DNA of 64,000 nt from NCBI GenBank assembly GCA_025266875.1, contig JALLLT010000031.1:124001-188000 (forward strand), read 5' to 3'. Each line of letters opens with the position of its first letter. Position 1 is the first letter of the stretch. Positions 1-12,180 of the stretch are shown here, piece by piece. The notes beneath the pieces are model-generated. The model worked only from the letters and a program-made list of their open reading frames with translations, was not told the DNA's origin and made no database searches. A program made the position numbers and the translations under genes. This DNA comes from Fennellomyces sp. T-0311. Its lineage: Eukaryota; Mucoromycota; Mucoromycetes; Mucorales; Lichtheimiaceae.

Positions 1-1448
1 ACAGATCCCACTAGATTTACCTGCGCGTCATATCTGCCGCATCGGTGGCAATATTTCAACAAACGCCGGTGGAATAAGGCAAATGCGCTTCGGCAACTTG
101 CACGGAAGTGTAATGGGTCTCGAAGTGGTAAGCTACATTGTTTACATTTCTAAAGCTATAATCTGAAAAAAAAACTGTTATATAACAGGTGCTTCCGGAT
201 GGTTCCGTGATTGATAACCTAACGACAATGCGCAAGGACAATGCAGGTTACCATTTGAAAAACATCTTTATCGGTTCCGAAGGCACACTTGGTATTGTCA
301 CGGGTGTATCGCTGGCGACCGCCCGAATTCGTCCAGCCGTCAATGTGTTTTTGATTGCTCTTCGATCGTTTGAGGACGTGGTACGCGCTTACAGCTTGGC
401 TCGTCGCGAATTACCCGAAACTATTGCTGCTTTTGAAGTGCTGGATAAGGATACTGTCAAGGTGGTGAAGGACCAGGATTTCCAAATTCCCAAAGGATCA
501 CCATTCCCATTATTCGAAACGCATCCGTTCTATGTAGTGATGGAGTCCGCAGGAAAAGATAGAGACATTGAGGATCTGGTACGAAACATTGGATGATGTT
601 ATGAGTATGGGGACTAAGACGAATCTTAGAGAGCGGATCGATTGTTGAAAACCTTGCTTGACGAAGGTGTTATTCTGGAAGGAAAGATTGCACGTACACC
701 GGAAGAGGTATACTATTTCTTGCTTTATTTTTCCCACGGTGTAACTAAAGTATGGAATGCATATAGATTCAACGATTCTGGTCTTGGCGTGATAATGTTC
801 CAAAGGCCATTGTGCAAACTGGTCCTACATCCATCCACTTTGATGTTTCGGTGGAACTCCCACTGCTGTATAAACTTGTTGAGGATTCACGTGCCTGGGC
901 TACCGCTGAGGGCATGATTGGACGTGATATTGGTGCTATCTATGGGTAATTTAGACCACTGCTCTTTACTATAAGGCTTGATAGTTTAACCTTGTTTTAT
1001 TATAGATACGGTCACGTAGGCAAGTTTGGATAATGGGAATGTGATGAAAGGGTAGTATTGTAACACATTCCTGTGTAGGTGACGGTAACATGCATCTGAC
1101 GATTCCAGCATTACGCGATGACGAAGCCATCCGCATCAAGATTGATGATTTTGTATATGAATGGGTTGCCAAACACAACGGTAGCGGTAGTGCAGAGCAC
1201 GGTATTGGCATGATGAAGGTAATGGTTCATCCACGCAACCGAATTGGAGTGTTTCAGATAGTAACAGTGCAAATATCTAGGCCGCATACTTATCATTCTC
1301 AAAGTCAAGTACCATCATTAGCAATATGCGCAAAATTAAGGGAGCGTTTGATCCAAACGGCATCATGAACCCCTACAAGATGTTCCCTACTAAAGAAGAA
1401 GAAGAGCATGGAGAGATTGTTCGTAAACGAAGTCAAGTCGGATGCTAA
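1..1448 (+). CDS. FAD-linked D-2-hydroxyacid dehydrogenase (D-2-hydroxyglutarate/D-lactate type), 3' part
   Basis: This is the C-terminal part of a flavoprotein that oxidises D-2-hydroxyglutarate or D-lactate, normally in mitochondria. The gene runs off the left edge; the first complete codon is at base 2. Exons are 2-127, 189-578, 630-707, 767-945, 1006-1019, 1079-1218 and 1281-1448, and the frame is kept throughout. The FAD-binding part shows [11 protein letters not shown] and [10 protein letters not shown]. The cap and C-terminal parts show [34 protein letters not shown] and [11 protein letters not shown], all family hallmarks. The intron at 1020-1078 starts with GC rather than GT. Without that intron, and the one at 579-629, the gene would look frameshifted. 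Yeast DLD2/DLD3 and animal D2HGDH belong to this family; substrate choice cannot be settled here. Confidence 0.9.
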
Positions 1449-2949
1449 AAAAACACTGTACATTACCACATCCAATAAAACCGATAGATGATGAGAAAAA
1501 AAGTTACTTGCAAATAAATATAGCATGTGCTATGTGCTTTCTTTTATGGTATGTGCCACCTTCGTTGCATTTGACAGCTCACGGCTTTTATTTAAATCTT
1601 CACCTAGTACAGCGTTATTTATAACGTATGAGTTTAAAGAAGTGCGTTGTGGTATAGTGAGGCAAAGACTGTTGTTCATTCTTCATCATCGCATAAATAT
1701 GTTGACATTCGATCCACCACGGTACGCATCTTATTAATTACGGGAGTTCACGGTTGAACGCGCCGAATCATAAACACAATCACTTATTTTTATCAGATTT
1801 GATTGGCTGGAAGGTTATGCAAAGTTGCTTGTCTATGTCGCTCTCCGGGAAACCGCATAAAGGGCATTGCATAAACATAAAGATGAGTCAACGTCCAACG
1901 GGTCTGTATGAGTGCTTGCATGGGCTAGCAAGTGCTTTGTGAGTATTCAGAGTAACTTAAACATAGATGATTAGGTAAGTGACCACGCCAGTGAACCATA
2001 AGGTGCGTTTTGAAACAATACAGTTCTACTGTACGCAGATACTTACCAATAAACTCCTATGATAAGTATCGTACAACCGGGTACGTATTTAGACTACCAC
2101 AAGATGATATGGGGAAGCAAGTCAGCAGAGTCATAAAATAGCATGTATAAAGCAAATGCGCGACGATGGTTTATTAACAAGTACGAGCACGTCACCTGTC
2201 TCGCTTTGCTCGACTGAATGAGCCCCTACGCTACGCTTCGGGTCATTCATCGGTGAGCCGACTCAGCCATCTTAAATCCTATATTAGACCCGGACACTAA
2301 ACCCTATTACTAAACCCTAACAACCGTAACACTAAGTATACGACATGCACATATTTATATTATTGCTTAGAGACAACCGCTTGCTGAAATAAGCTTTTGA
2401 AATTTATTATACAGAAGTATTGGTACATATAGTAATTCCTTGTATCGTGTATCGTCCTTGTTAGAGTTTGCTATCCCGGTCTGATGGGTGAGAAGTACCT
2501 GAGTGTAGTCATCTTGGATGGAGCACAGACGGCTCAGATGCTTATACCCCATGACTCCTCTGCCGTTTTGGCATCGGGAAGCGCAAACAGAAGATAGCTA
2601 GACGTCTGTAAGAAATGTGACCATTACCTATGAGCCACTAATATTTAACATAAACTTACATATCTGTCCAATGTAGCATGGTCATCCTGCACCTATGCTG
2701 AGGTAGCATACATTCAGTCCATTTATTTTATGATTAGAAAATAAGTTAGCACATTGCTATACATATGTAGGAAGTACAAATATTTCTTTTGCCTTGTGGA
2801 ATGGTGTTGAACACATTGTTGCAAGTGGTATCCGCTATCGACGATTATCATCAATACGGAAGGAAGAAGAGATTCATGAGCCAGGATTTTGATTGACACC
2901 TAAGTATTTGTTGCCCCTTGGCTTTTTTCTGAAATCTCAATTCTCATTC
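1449..2949. other. Intergenic, no gene recognised
   Basis: I find no supported gene. Open frames are short and show no family motif. Around 2288-2323 there are two CTAAACCCTA-like units, resembling degenerate interstitial telomere sequence, but they are too few to call a telomere tract. At 2200-2270 a stretch is rich in short GCTTCG/GCTACGC-type words of no clear function. Confidence 0.4.
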
Positions 2950-3570
2950 GAAGTTGCATACAACTAACTTTCAAAAATATCGGCGCGTCTATTAACTTGC
3001 TGCTCAGCAGTGTCATAGATGTAAATCTCCGTGAAACTGGGAGGGACGTTTCCTTCAGGCACCAATGGACTAATTCGGTGGTATATGCCATCGTGGATGC
3101 GAAACGCATCCACTCCATTGCGAGCATTGATATCGTTATGTTCGACCATAGCACCCAAAGACGTAATCAGAAATGCAGTGCTGTACTTGCAAATGTTATA
3201 AAAAATGATTTCTCATTAGGCCAGAGTCATCCGGCAAGTTAAGAAGTTGAGGTGGGGCAGGGATGGGAGGAAGATCGACAATACCATGGCAGAAGCAGAT
3301 TTGGTAGGCCCGACCTATTTCTTCATTCACGCGACTATCTTCTCAGGGCCAGACACGCGCACCACACGCATCACGCTGGACATCCATTACCGGCAAAACA
3401 TGTCTTTGATAGTTAGCCGATTCCTTACCGTCGACAACATTGGCGCCAGAGACACAGGCGACAGCAAGCTGGCTATGATAAGCCGCAAGTGGTTGAGGTA
3501 CCCTGCGAGTATGACAGCCACGTTGAGCGTGATTATGACGTCCCAGAGGGGAATACATGGCCTTCCACAT
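2950..3570 (-). pseudogene. Helitron helicase-like domain relic
   Basis: On the minus strand a broken reading matches the N-terminal helicase-like (Rep-linked) domain of Helitron transposases. Reading downward from about 3400 there is MDVQRDACGARVW, then CHGIVDLPPIPAPPQLL. After a frameshift near 3190 come YSTAF and TSLGAMVEHN, then VDAFRIHDGIYHRI and FTEIYIYDTAEQQVNRR. This order (Cys-rich CGA-x-x-W, a CCH-G-x-x-LPP block, the FTSLGA block, the FRI-x-x-x-x-YHRI block and IYIYD) is the order in intact Helitron proteins. At least two frameshifts and several stops are present, and no replication-initiator or PIF1 helicase region remains nearby. It is a decayed fragment, not a gene. Confidence 0.72.
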
Positions 3571-6214
3571 GATTTTTCTGCGGAATGCTTACTTCGATGA
3601 GTCCAACCAAATCATTTTTTTTATATGTTCGCATTCGAGGCATTTGAGCGATGAGCAGATCTCACAATATTGATTTCAGCATTTTGATTCAAGTTCTCGG
3701 TAGCAGTGTTCTCAAGGAAGTTTTCACTCATGGCAGAGGCAGTTATAAAGATTCTTATAAAGACTTTCAACACAAAGAACCAGGGTATAAAAAATAACGG
3801 TGCCTGTATTCCAAATAAGGAAGGAGATTTCTGGAGGGTTTTCGGGAGTTGTCTATTATATTATAGATAGATAGATAGATAGATATAGATAGATAGATAG
3901 ATAGATGCAGAGCATGCAAGGCGGTGGTAGCTTGATTGATTTTGAACAGCGGGATGACCTAGTTTTTGATATATTGGATCAGGAAGTTGATGTCAGATTA
4001 TTTGCTTGATGTGCCCGAGGCAGCGATGATGGGTCGCTGCGAGACACCACGGGCGCGACTCATAGCGCCTTGGGTGACACTAAATATAAGACACGTCGCT
4101 TTTTTTCAAGGAGCAAAAGAAGGTGTGCCAAAAGCACCACGGGCTCGGTGTCACCTACAAGTACACACAGCACGTTAATTTTTCCATTCATCAGATCGCA
4201 TCCCGCGAAAAGTAGTCTAGCTGCTAAAGAACATTCTCATCCTTTGTTCTTCCAACCCACCCGATTTGAACAAAAAGCAAACTTACAAGCCATAACCGCG
4301 AGCTCGCACCATGAATCTTCGTACCAATCTGGTCACTAATGAAATCACAAGGTTACAACAGCGTTCATGATTGATTTTGGCTTCACAGTGACCTTCATTA
4401 GGGTCTTTTTTGAGCTGTTCTCTGTCTTTGCTAGCAGCATCAAGCCTACAAAAGTGTTAACGAGCACAGTTATTGACTAAAGGGAAAGACGACTGGGCAA
4501 GTGGCATAAGATTATGCAAATGCTTGTTAGATGATTGTAGCTTGTTCGAGGAACAGAAGAAAGCAAAGCAAAGCTAATGACAAGTATCGCGTCCTTTAAA
4601 ACCATGCTTCTTTATGCTTACAAAATCTCAGTGCTTACGCGAAAATATATACCAGCGAGGCGATGAAGGGACGCTACAACAGACGATAAGGAAGGTCTAT
4701 CATGGTAGCCAAGGTGATCATTAAGCATCTGGTCACTCGGAGTCTTTCTTTTGGGTACGTACTAAAAGAAGAGAAAAAAGTGTGCAAGAAGAAAGAGAGT
4801 CAGCGGCAAAAAGAGGTCCATATTCTAGTAGAAGAGTCACATCAGATCGGTCGCTTCCTTGTCATTTCGTTTATGCTGCGTCACTTACCGTTAAAAAGAT
4901 CGAGTGAGTTAAAGGAAGGGCAAGTGCGACGCGTGGAAATCAGCATTTTTTATTTACATCAGCTATGCATAAAGCACAACAAGCATGCACGATTAATGGA
5001 TATGTGCTCTATCATGCTACTCCTTTTGTTTATAAATGATACACATGTTTGTGTCCCATAGTTCATGGGATTACTGCTGCTACACCGATATATAGCATCT
5101 TCATTCGTTTATCAACTTCTTTGTATTGGTTCAAGCGAAAAAATGGATCTTCCGTCCGCTTCTTGAACGTATTCTGTACTCCCAAATGTATGCTGTGATC
5201 AGCTCATATGCATTTAGCAGTAAAATTGTATATACTGAACTGCTTTGTTTAAATGCATCATGGAATTAAACTCAACTCTATGCTCTATTAACCTGATAAA
5301 CAACCTGTCCGATTTACCCGCTATAATGTGATTTATGGTACTTGTACTATTAATACCTCCCGTTCTGGCTGAAACCAGTGGGAGTAACCGCCAATACGTG
5401 CGAAAAAGTCGAACAATTCGCTGACTTTATCGCAAATAGTTGTAGATATTAAGTAACTGTTTCTTAATATGCTTACTGCTTTTGCTCAGCTTTTATAGTA
5501 GTTTAGGGCAATCATACTAGGTTAGGGAGCGCAAACAACCCTGCATATGTCGATGAATGCTTGCTGAGGCGTGCTATCCTATGTACTTGCTTTGCTGAAG
5601 CAGATAACCTAATACTTTTCTTGACCCATCAGTCATGGGCAAATCCCATATGTAATGATATGATTCGATCATAGCGGCGAATTATATTCGATGGTTCAAA
5701 CATGTTCGTAAGGCTTTATCGAGATTGACCATACGATGCATCATCTTACCGAGTTTGCTTCAGGAGAAAATGTCAGCAGAGCAAGCTATACAGTAATATA
5801 GAAAGACACCTAGAGACTTCGCTCCAATGACCCGAACCGCTCACTCATTGATGCTGATGGCATTTGTTAGAGGTGGCTCGTCTTGCTCCCAATATTTCTT
5901 TGACATATCACTCGACCGTGCGTTACTCAGTTCTTCGGCGAAAACCAAGCAGACTCGACCCTTTCATGTGTAAACGTCAATTCCCTGAGTACCTTTGGAA
6001 CATCATCGATTTCACCTGCGAGTTGATGCTGTTGCGACACATACAGATATGTGGTATATCGATTACTCAACAATGCTTTGCGCTTAACGAAAGAACTGAC
6101 TGATCGACAATCCCGAAAAAGGAGTTTATATGCACATGTCGCTCATTCTGCCAAAATAAAAATGTCATTTTTTCTATATACTCCTTTCAATTTCCTGCTT
6201 GAGCGAGTACCACA
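3571..6214. other. Intergenic, no gene recognised
   Basis: About 2.6 kb with no recognisable gene. The longest frame (4702-5061, plus strand, 119 residues) is lysine- and glutamate-rich in its middle and shows no motif or intron pattern, so I do not call it. The tract from about 5060 to 6150 is AT-rich and holds only short frames. Confidence 0.4.
3863..3906. repeat. (GATA)n microsatellite
   Basis: Ten or so tandem ATAG/GATA units with one interruption (an ATATAG step near 3885). A simple-sequence repeat in intergenic DNA. Confidence 0.95.
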
Positions 6215-9200
6215 ATGGATTCGAATTTCATGAGGAAACTCAATGAGGCACAGCGTAAAGCTGTTACCTGCGAAAACAATGCTGTCCAAATCTTGGCTGG
6301 TCCAGGATCTGGCAAAACTCGAGGTAACTTTTTTTTATACATAAACCCGGGCATTCATGTGGCTAATCATACATAGTACTGACCTCACGCGTTGCTTGGC
6401 TTGTACTTTCAAAAAATGAGAACCCTAACAGCATTGTCGTCGTGACATTTACCAAGAAGGCAGCAAACGAAATGCGACAGCGATTGCAATCAGCCGAACT
6501 TCTTGGTCCAGCTACCAGCGATCGTTTAGTTATGGGCACATTTCACTCTATATGCGCGACAATGTTGCGACGAAACGGCAGTATGGTTGATCTCAAGAAG
6601 AACTTCACGATTGCGGATACCGACGTGAGGTACAGAAGTGAAGGATTGATGGCGATACCGAAACTCACGCCCTTTTGACAGCATGCATATCATCAAGAAG
6701 CTCAAGAAAGAACTGGAAAGCGGAATGACAAGGTGGGGAAATGAGATGAAACCTGGTATGTTTACCTAGCAACGGGAGCCTCCTTGTTCACTTATTGCGG
6801 ATCTCAATGACAGAGGCGTTTTACAGTGAGTTTTCAAAGTCTCGCAACAAGGGCATCAACGTGGATAAGTATATTGAGAAGTACCAGAATGACCAACGCA
6901 AGAAAGATTTGTGTCTCATGTTCAGGTACGTATCTTTTCAAGGATACGGTGGTATGTTACTAACACTACATTTTCTGTACTGTAGGGCGTACGAGGATCG
7001 CCTGAAAGTCGAAAACATGGTTGTAAGTACATGATTAGCAGATGATATTCACACAGCTAATCACATGAATAGGACTTTGACAACTTGCTGCTATTTACTC
7101 GAAAACTTCTAATTCGATTCCCACATGTTGCTAACTTTGTCAGTCATGTTCTTGTCGATGAGGTAAGATAGACCGATTAGTTATGCGCTCGTAAAAAAAT
7201 AACCCAAATCATTTGTAGTTCCAAGATACCAACTCGGTCCAATATGACATTATCAAGGGCCTTACGCATAGTGGCCAGAAGGCACTTACTATTGTTGGTG
7301 GTAAGCAAAGCTATATTAAGAGTACCATGGTGGCTAGTTATAACCCTCTGTCATTATAGACCCTGACCAAAGTATCTACAGCTGGCGAAACGCCGACCGC
7401 GAAAACTTCATCAAGATGCAGAACGAGTACGAGAATACAGCAGTCTGCAACCTTGAAGAAAATTACCGTAGTACCAAGAGCATCCTTACGGCAGCTTTCC
7501 ATGTTGTGAACCAAGGTACGAAAGACATAGGACCAGATATTGAATCGTTTGACGAATGTTACGACTAGACCGGAGCCGAATTCAAAAGTCATTATTCACT
7601 CAAAATTCGGAAGGCGTTCCCATCTCAATGCTAAAAATGTCGTCGGATACCATGGAAGCACAATCTGTTGCTGAAGAAATCAAGCGTATCCTAGAGTATT
7701 CCGGCGGTTTGATCACGTACAAAGATATCGCTGTTTTATCTCGTATGAACTATCTATCGCGTGCATTCGAACAAGCCTTCAACGCTGCTGGTATCCCGTA
7801 TGTCGTCGTACGTATTTTAATATACGTATCGCGCGATCATATCACTGATTCTTTCAATAGGTTGGTGGTCTCAAATTCTTTGAACGTGCAGAAGTCAAAG
7901 ATATTATTGCATACCTCCGTTTCTTTTACAATCCCAACGACACCGAGGCCTTTGAACGTATCATCAACAAGCCAAAACGTGGTGTAGGCGAAGTTACGAT
8001 GAACAAGATAGAAGGGCAGAGCCGAAAGAAGAATTGGAACATCATTCGTGTTTTGGAATCTATCGGACAAGGCACTGCCAAAAACATCACTGTTCCTGTC
8101 AAAACCGCACGGAGCCTGCATGAATTTGTTGGCCTCTATGAACACATTCGTACTATGATCGATCGCAGAGTATGATTTATAGTTTCTTTTGGTGGCATGT
8201 ATCTAACAAAAGTAACCATAGGATCCAATTAGCACCATGCTTGAACATATCATTGAGGCCATCGAGTATCGCACTTACTTGACTAAAGAGCATCCTGATA
8301 AAGATGGTGAATCTCGTTGGGATAATGTTGGTGAATTGATATCGTATGCAAAGACGCAGTTTGATCCGTCAACAAATAGACAAGAACAGGCACAACCAGA
8401 AGATGGGGAAAATGAAGGGTATTGCTATTCATAACATCATAGTTGCTTTATAATATTAACCATCGGAATTTATTAGACTCGACAACAATGACACTGTCGC
8501 ACGTTTCCTGGAATCAACGACTTTAATCGGCACTGGTAAAGAGGAAGAGGAAGCCGAGCTTGGTGTAGGTGTTTAGCCAAGGTGTGTAATGTTATGCTAG
8601 AAAACTCAATGTTATTATGATGTTACAGAAAGTTACTATCTCTACGATGCATAGTGCAAAAGGTAAGTGATGGGTGGCGGAACTTTTTTTATATATTAAT
8701 TGGTTGTACCAGGTCTTGAGTGGCCAGTTGTGTTTACTGTTGCATGTGAAGCCGGTATCATACCGCATCCAAAGGCTGAAGATGAAACGGAAGAGTCGTA
8801 GGTTGTCCTACTTTCTCATTTGACACGCGCTAAAGTTTTTTTTCTGTGTGCTAGACGATTGCTTTATGTAGGCATGACCAGAGCCAAAAGTACGTAGGGT
8901 TCATGGTTATATAGCGCTCTCTTTAACAACGATGCATGTAGCCTTCTTGTACTGCACACACTCAGGCAGTCGGACAAGCTGGGGAAGTACGCGAGAAACA
9001 TCATTATCACACTATCTCACCGGTATGCCGACGGAAGCCTATACCAAACGCACACCAGGTTGGGATACAGCGACACGCGCATGGGTGGCGGAAGTACTGG
9101 ACGCACCCTACCCTGAAAACTGCACGAGTGAGCATACAGGGGATGGAATTTGGATGGAAGAGGAACGAAAATGGAATAATTTGTAAGTCTTGTGGTTCTA

Positions 9201-9525
9201 ACCATTTGGTAAGCAAGGAATACTGACTTACACCTACCGTAGTGGTGATAATGGATTTGGCGGCTATGGTCGTAGTTACGGCAACGGCTCTTACGGTTCG
9301 CAATCATACAAAAGATCCAATTACAAACAGCTATCCGCATCCACCGCACCCAAGCCACGAGGAACCGCCGAATCGGTACGATCGCTGCCTTATTCCAGTT
9401 TCGGCTCGGCCGCGTTCGTTAAAGAAGAACAATCGGCCAAGAGGATCAAGACGACAAAGAAAACAACTGGAGCCAAGCAAGCGAATGACTATGGATTCGG
9501 CACCTCGTATGCGCGAAAAAAGTAA
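6215..9525 (+). CDS. srs2: UvrD/Srs2-type ATP-dependent 3'-5' DNA helicase
   Basis: A superfamily 1A helicase, most like the fungal anti-recombinase Srs2, which strips Rad51 from single-stranded DNA. I resolve 17 exons giving 807 residues in frame: 6215-6323, 6377-6629, 6682-6755, 6814-6925, 6986-7022, 7073-7162, 7219-7300, 7360-7515, 7569-7807, 7861-8169, 8222-8418, 8477-8564, 8629-8662, 8713-8797, 8855-8889, 8942-9182 and 9243-9525. Motifs in order: LNEAQRKAV (Q motif), AGPGSGKTR (Walker A), FTKKAANEM (Ia), VDEFQD (II), [13 protein letters not shown] (III), LEENYRS (IV), [11 protein letters not shown] (V) and [10 protein letters not shown] (VI). The C terminus is rich in Gly, Tyr, Ser and Lys and ends in a basic tail. 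At 807 residues it is shorter than budding yeast Srs2. Assignment to Srs2 rather than another UvrD-like helicase is inferred. Confidence 0.92.
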
Positions 9526-9597
9526 AATAGTCTATATAGCTTTTATTTTACAACTTTATGTACAAGTCACCATGAGATTAACATAACCTTACAAATA

Positions 9598-10940
9598 TTA
9601 ATTGTCTACGGATTGGCGAAGGGCCTTTCTAAATGCATTGAGGCGCTGAGTGGAGTACAGGAAGTAATCAAAGTCGATTTCACTTTGGCTGACCTGGACC
9701 AGTCCCCACAAGAACCATAGCATATGGGTCACAATAACCCAATCTAGCACCTCTTTCTGCAACTCTTCAGCGGTCAGACCCATTGGGTCGCCGCCTTCGA
9801 TGTATGCGTTCAAAAACCGGAGCTGTTCTTCGTTGCTGGGAAACCATTCCATGTGCATGGATGCTGAGTTGTCTCCATGGTAGTCATACATCCACTCGCA
9901 AAAGTGATTGGCGATGTCATAACCGCGAGGGTTGTATCCGGCGTACTCAAAGTCGACTACCACCAATTCTCCCGTCTTTTCCATTCGTAACACATTTCCG
10001 TATTGAGTCTAGCGGGCAGACTGTCAGCCAAACAAGCTTAGCGTCTAAACTGCTTTCCCTTACATCATTGTGCGCAAATACGATTGGTGATTTGCTTTTC
10101 TCGGTCATCGCCTTTAATTCTTCGATTTCCTTTGGCAGCGTCTCCAGCCCAAGTGGTGCTAACTTTTGCTTCCACTCTTCTTGGTTCAGCATTTCACGAA
10201 CATAGGCGTACCATGTGGAAATGTTGCGCCAACATTCGATCCGACAGTTTTCGGGGGGTGGGTAATCCTCTGTAATATCGTGGAGTTGTCTAAGCGACAG
10301 GGCAATCTGGCAAGAGATATCGGGAGTTCGCATGTCGTTGTATGTGAGTGTGGTGGATTCCAAGTACTCTTCGAACCGACCATTGCCGAACGTAGCCAAA
10401 AGCGCTGGACTCAAGTTGGTGGTCATGCGGGAAAGCCGAGCAAGCCACTCCAATTCATGCTGTCTATCTACGAGCTGATCTGCACCTACGCCGTATACCC
10501 GGAGCAAAACACGAGGTTGGTCTGGTGCGCTCATGAAATAAACCGCACTGTTTGAAAACATGTGAATAAAAAAAACTAGAACGGAACGAGCAATAGAAAG
10601 CATACTTGGTCATTGCACCACTGACACGTTTGAGTTGCACTTCCTCGACGCTGTCCCACTCGGGCAGAACCTTGCGAGCGACCTCCAACACGGTCTTGGC
10701 CAACTCGTTTTTATCTTTCAACTGACTTTGTATACTATTTTAGCCAACGGGAATCAATGCTTCTTTGGTCATGACAGCTTACCGCAGATCAATAATGTCA
10801 TCGCAAGAAGGTACAGTTTCAAGATCACCATCTTGTTCTTCAGGTTCGGGTATATTCGACGTTAAAAGAGCTGGGCTGCTTTTGCTTCGGATGGCAGTCG
10901 CCATGAAGCCTCGATGGCGTCGTATTGGTTTCAAGGACAT
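9598..10940 (-). CDS. Choline/ethanolamine kinase
   Basis: Catalyses ATP-dependent phosphorylation of choline or ethanolamine, the first step of the Kennedy pathway, in the cytosol. Exons on the minus strand are 10783-10940, 10606-10734, 10064-10547 and 9598-10008, giving 393 residues. Seen in the protein: VSGAMTNAVYF near residue 92 (ATP-loop region), the Brenner phosphotransferase motif HNDTQYGNVLR (catalytic Asp), VDFEYAGYNPRGYDIANHF (the family's choline kinase motif with the Mg-binding Asp) and a C-terminal helical part. The start at 10940 gives a short basic and Ser-rich leader; a second Met 12 codons in is an alternative. It is convergent with the helicase gene, whose stop lies only 72 bases away. 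Choline versus ethanolamine preference cannot be told. Confidence 0.93.
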
Positions 10941-11087
10941 TTTGGTTTTGGAAAGAAAGGAACAATCCAAAATTTCTATTTTTGTACGATTCTTTATGCG
11001 AACAAACAAATTCAGGTGACTGTTCCTGATCATCATCATCTTTTATTAAAAGGCATTGCAACAATCCTACGTCTTGCTTCAATCCTC

Positions 11088-11426
11088 TTAATCATCGCTC
11101 GGCGGTAGCATACTCGACAGTAATTCTCTCAAAGCTTGTCTCTCCTCATGCCTTCTCTCGAGAACTAGCTTTTCCGCCTCGTAAGCCTCCACTTTCTGCG
11201 CCACAATGCCCTCCTTGAGTTGCTTAACGTAATCCATAATTTCTTGTGCACGGTCCAGCCACCCGGTTTCATTGCAGTGCTCGGCCTCTTGCGTCTTATC
11301 CAATATTGTTCTCTGGGTCTCAATTACTTCGTGCTTACGTTCAACCCAGTCGTCTTCTGCCACCTTGAGAGCGTCTTGGATCCCAAAAAGTGCGTCAAGT
11401 TGGTCCTGAGACATTTTTGGAATCAA
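11088..11426 (-). CDS. Small helical coiled-coil protein, unknown
   Basis: A single-exon frame of 112 residues. It is strongly charged (many Glu, Lys and Arg) with regular leucines and isoleucines, as expected for a long helix or coiled coil, and ends LLSSMLPPSDD. There is no signal peptide or membrane segment. Translation may start at 11426 or at a second Met four codons in (11414). It lies 147 bases upstream of the choline kinase start and is read in the same direction. I do not recognise the family; residue composition and the clean single frame make a real gene likelier than not. Confidence 0.5.
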   Translation of the reverse strand: MIPKMSQDQLDALFGIQDALKVAEDDWVERKHEVIETQRTILDKTQEAEHCNETGWLDRAQEIMDYVKQLKEGIVAQKVEAYEAEKLVLERRHEERQALRELLSSMLPPSDD

Positions 11427-11697
11427 AAGTATGCGGAGTGACTAATGCCTATGTAGAGCCTCTGACGATGAGCATGACGGGCAATTAGGAAAAAAGAATA
11501 ACATACATACCAGGTAGCTTGCTCCGAAAAAGGTACAGAAATCCATCTTGCATGAAAGTCTTTATATATATATTTTTTTACAGAAATAAAAAGCCAATTA
11601 TCCGAGGTGGCGCGCTATTGTAAGACGTTTGGCTTAGTGGATCTTTCCTCGTAATCGGGAAGTTCTTTTTGTATTACTTGCTTTATTATTTGGGGGC

Positions 11698-12180
11698 TTA
11701 TGCCCCAAAATCATTCCCATTGTCGGCTGGTATTATGGAGGGGGTTCTAGCTATCAAATCTAGCAGATGATTACTCGCTAACAGGTGGTTCCATGGTAAT
11801 CCTTCCAAGATGCTGCGCCAATGCATCGTCCAAATTTTTTGTAAGACAAGTCCAAGAGCAGGTAGGTTTTGAGCACAAAACCAAGTTGAGGAAGCAAAAC
11901 GCAAGTTCCAAGCGTCCCAAATCTCAGAGATTGTGAGTTGAGGAGGGCGTACGAATGAGTGGGAGATCTTGGGTCCAAAGGTGGTCTTGAGGGGGCAGTC
12001 CATCAGAAGATGGCGGATGGTTTCAACCTCGATGTGGCAGAGTGGACACAGATCTGTCGGATATTTGGCGGGCATAGTGTGATGCAAATAGGCTTTATTG
12101 GATATACGGTTCAGAAGGAGGCGCCACCGGAAGTTCACTTTTATCGGATTGGGAAGTGCCACTTTTTCTTACTGGGAGGA
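11698..12180 (-). pseudogene. LINE retrotransposon tail (zinc-binding reverse-transcriptase-associated domain)
   Basis: A 155-residue frame matches the zf-RVT domain at the C terminus of LINE-type reverse transcriptases. It shows LPNPIKVNFRWRLLLNR followed by CPLCHIEVETIRHLLMDCP, a C-x2-C, H, C zinc-binding pattern. No reverse transcriptase or endonuclease domain is found upstream (above 12180), so the copy is 5'-truncated, the usual fate of LINE insertions. An AT-rich run (11560-11590) lies on the 3' side but is not a clear poly(A) tail. Confidence 0.75.

Noticed and set aside
596..642. Apparent frameshift in the dehydrogenase gene, suggesting a pseudogene
   Set aside because: Explained by a normal 51-nt intron (579-629) that restores the frame exactly.
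4702..5061. 119-residue open frame on the plus strand
   Set aside because: No motif, no splice pattern and low-complexity composition in AT-rich DNA; not better than chance.
9007..9358. Long minus-strand frames across the helicase 3' end
   Set aside because: They are reverse readings of helicase exons 16-17; no motif of their own.
11625..11690. tRNA-like stretch with a D-arm-like TGGCTTAGTGG and a possible CGT anticodon loop
   Set aside because: No acceptable T arm (no GGTTCGA-type loop) and no pairing acceptor stem, so not called as a tRNA.
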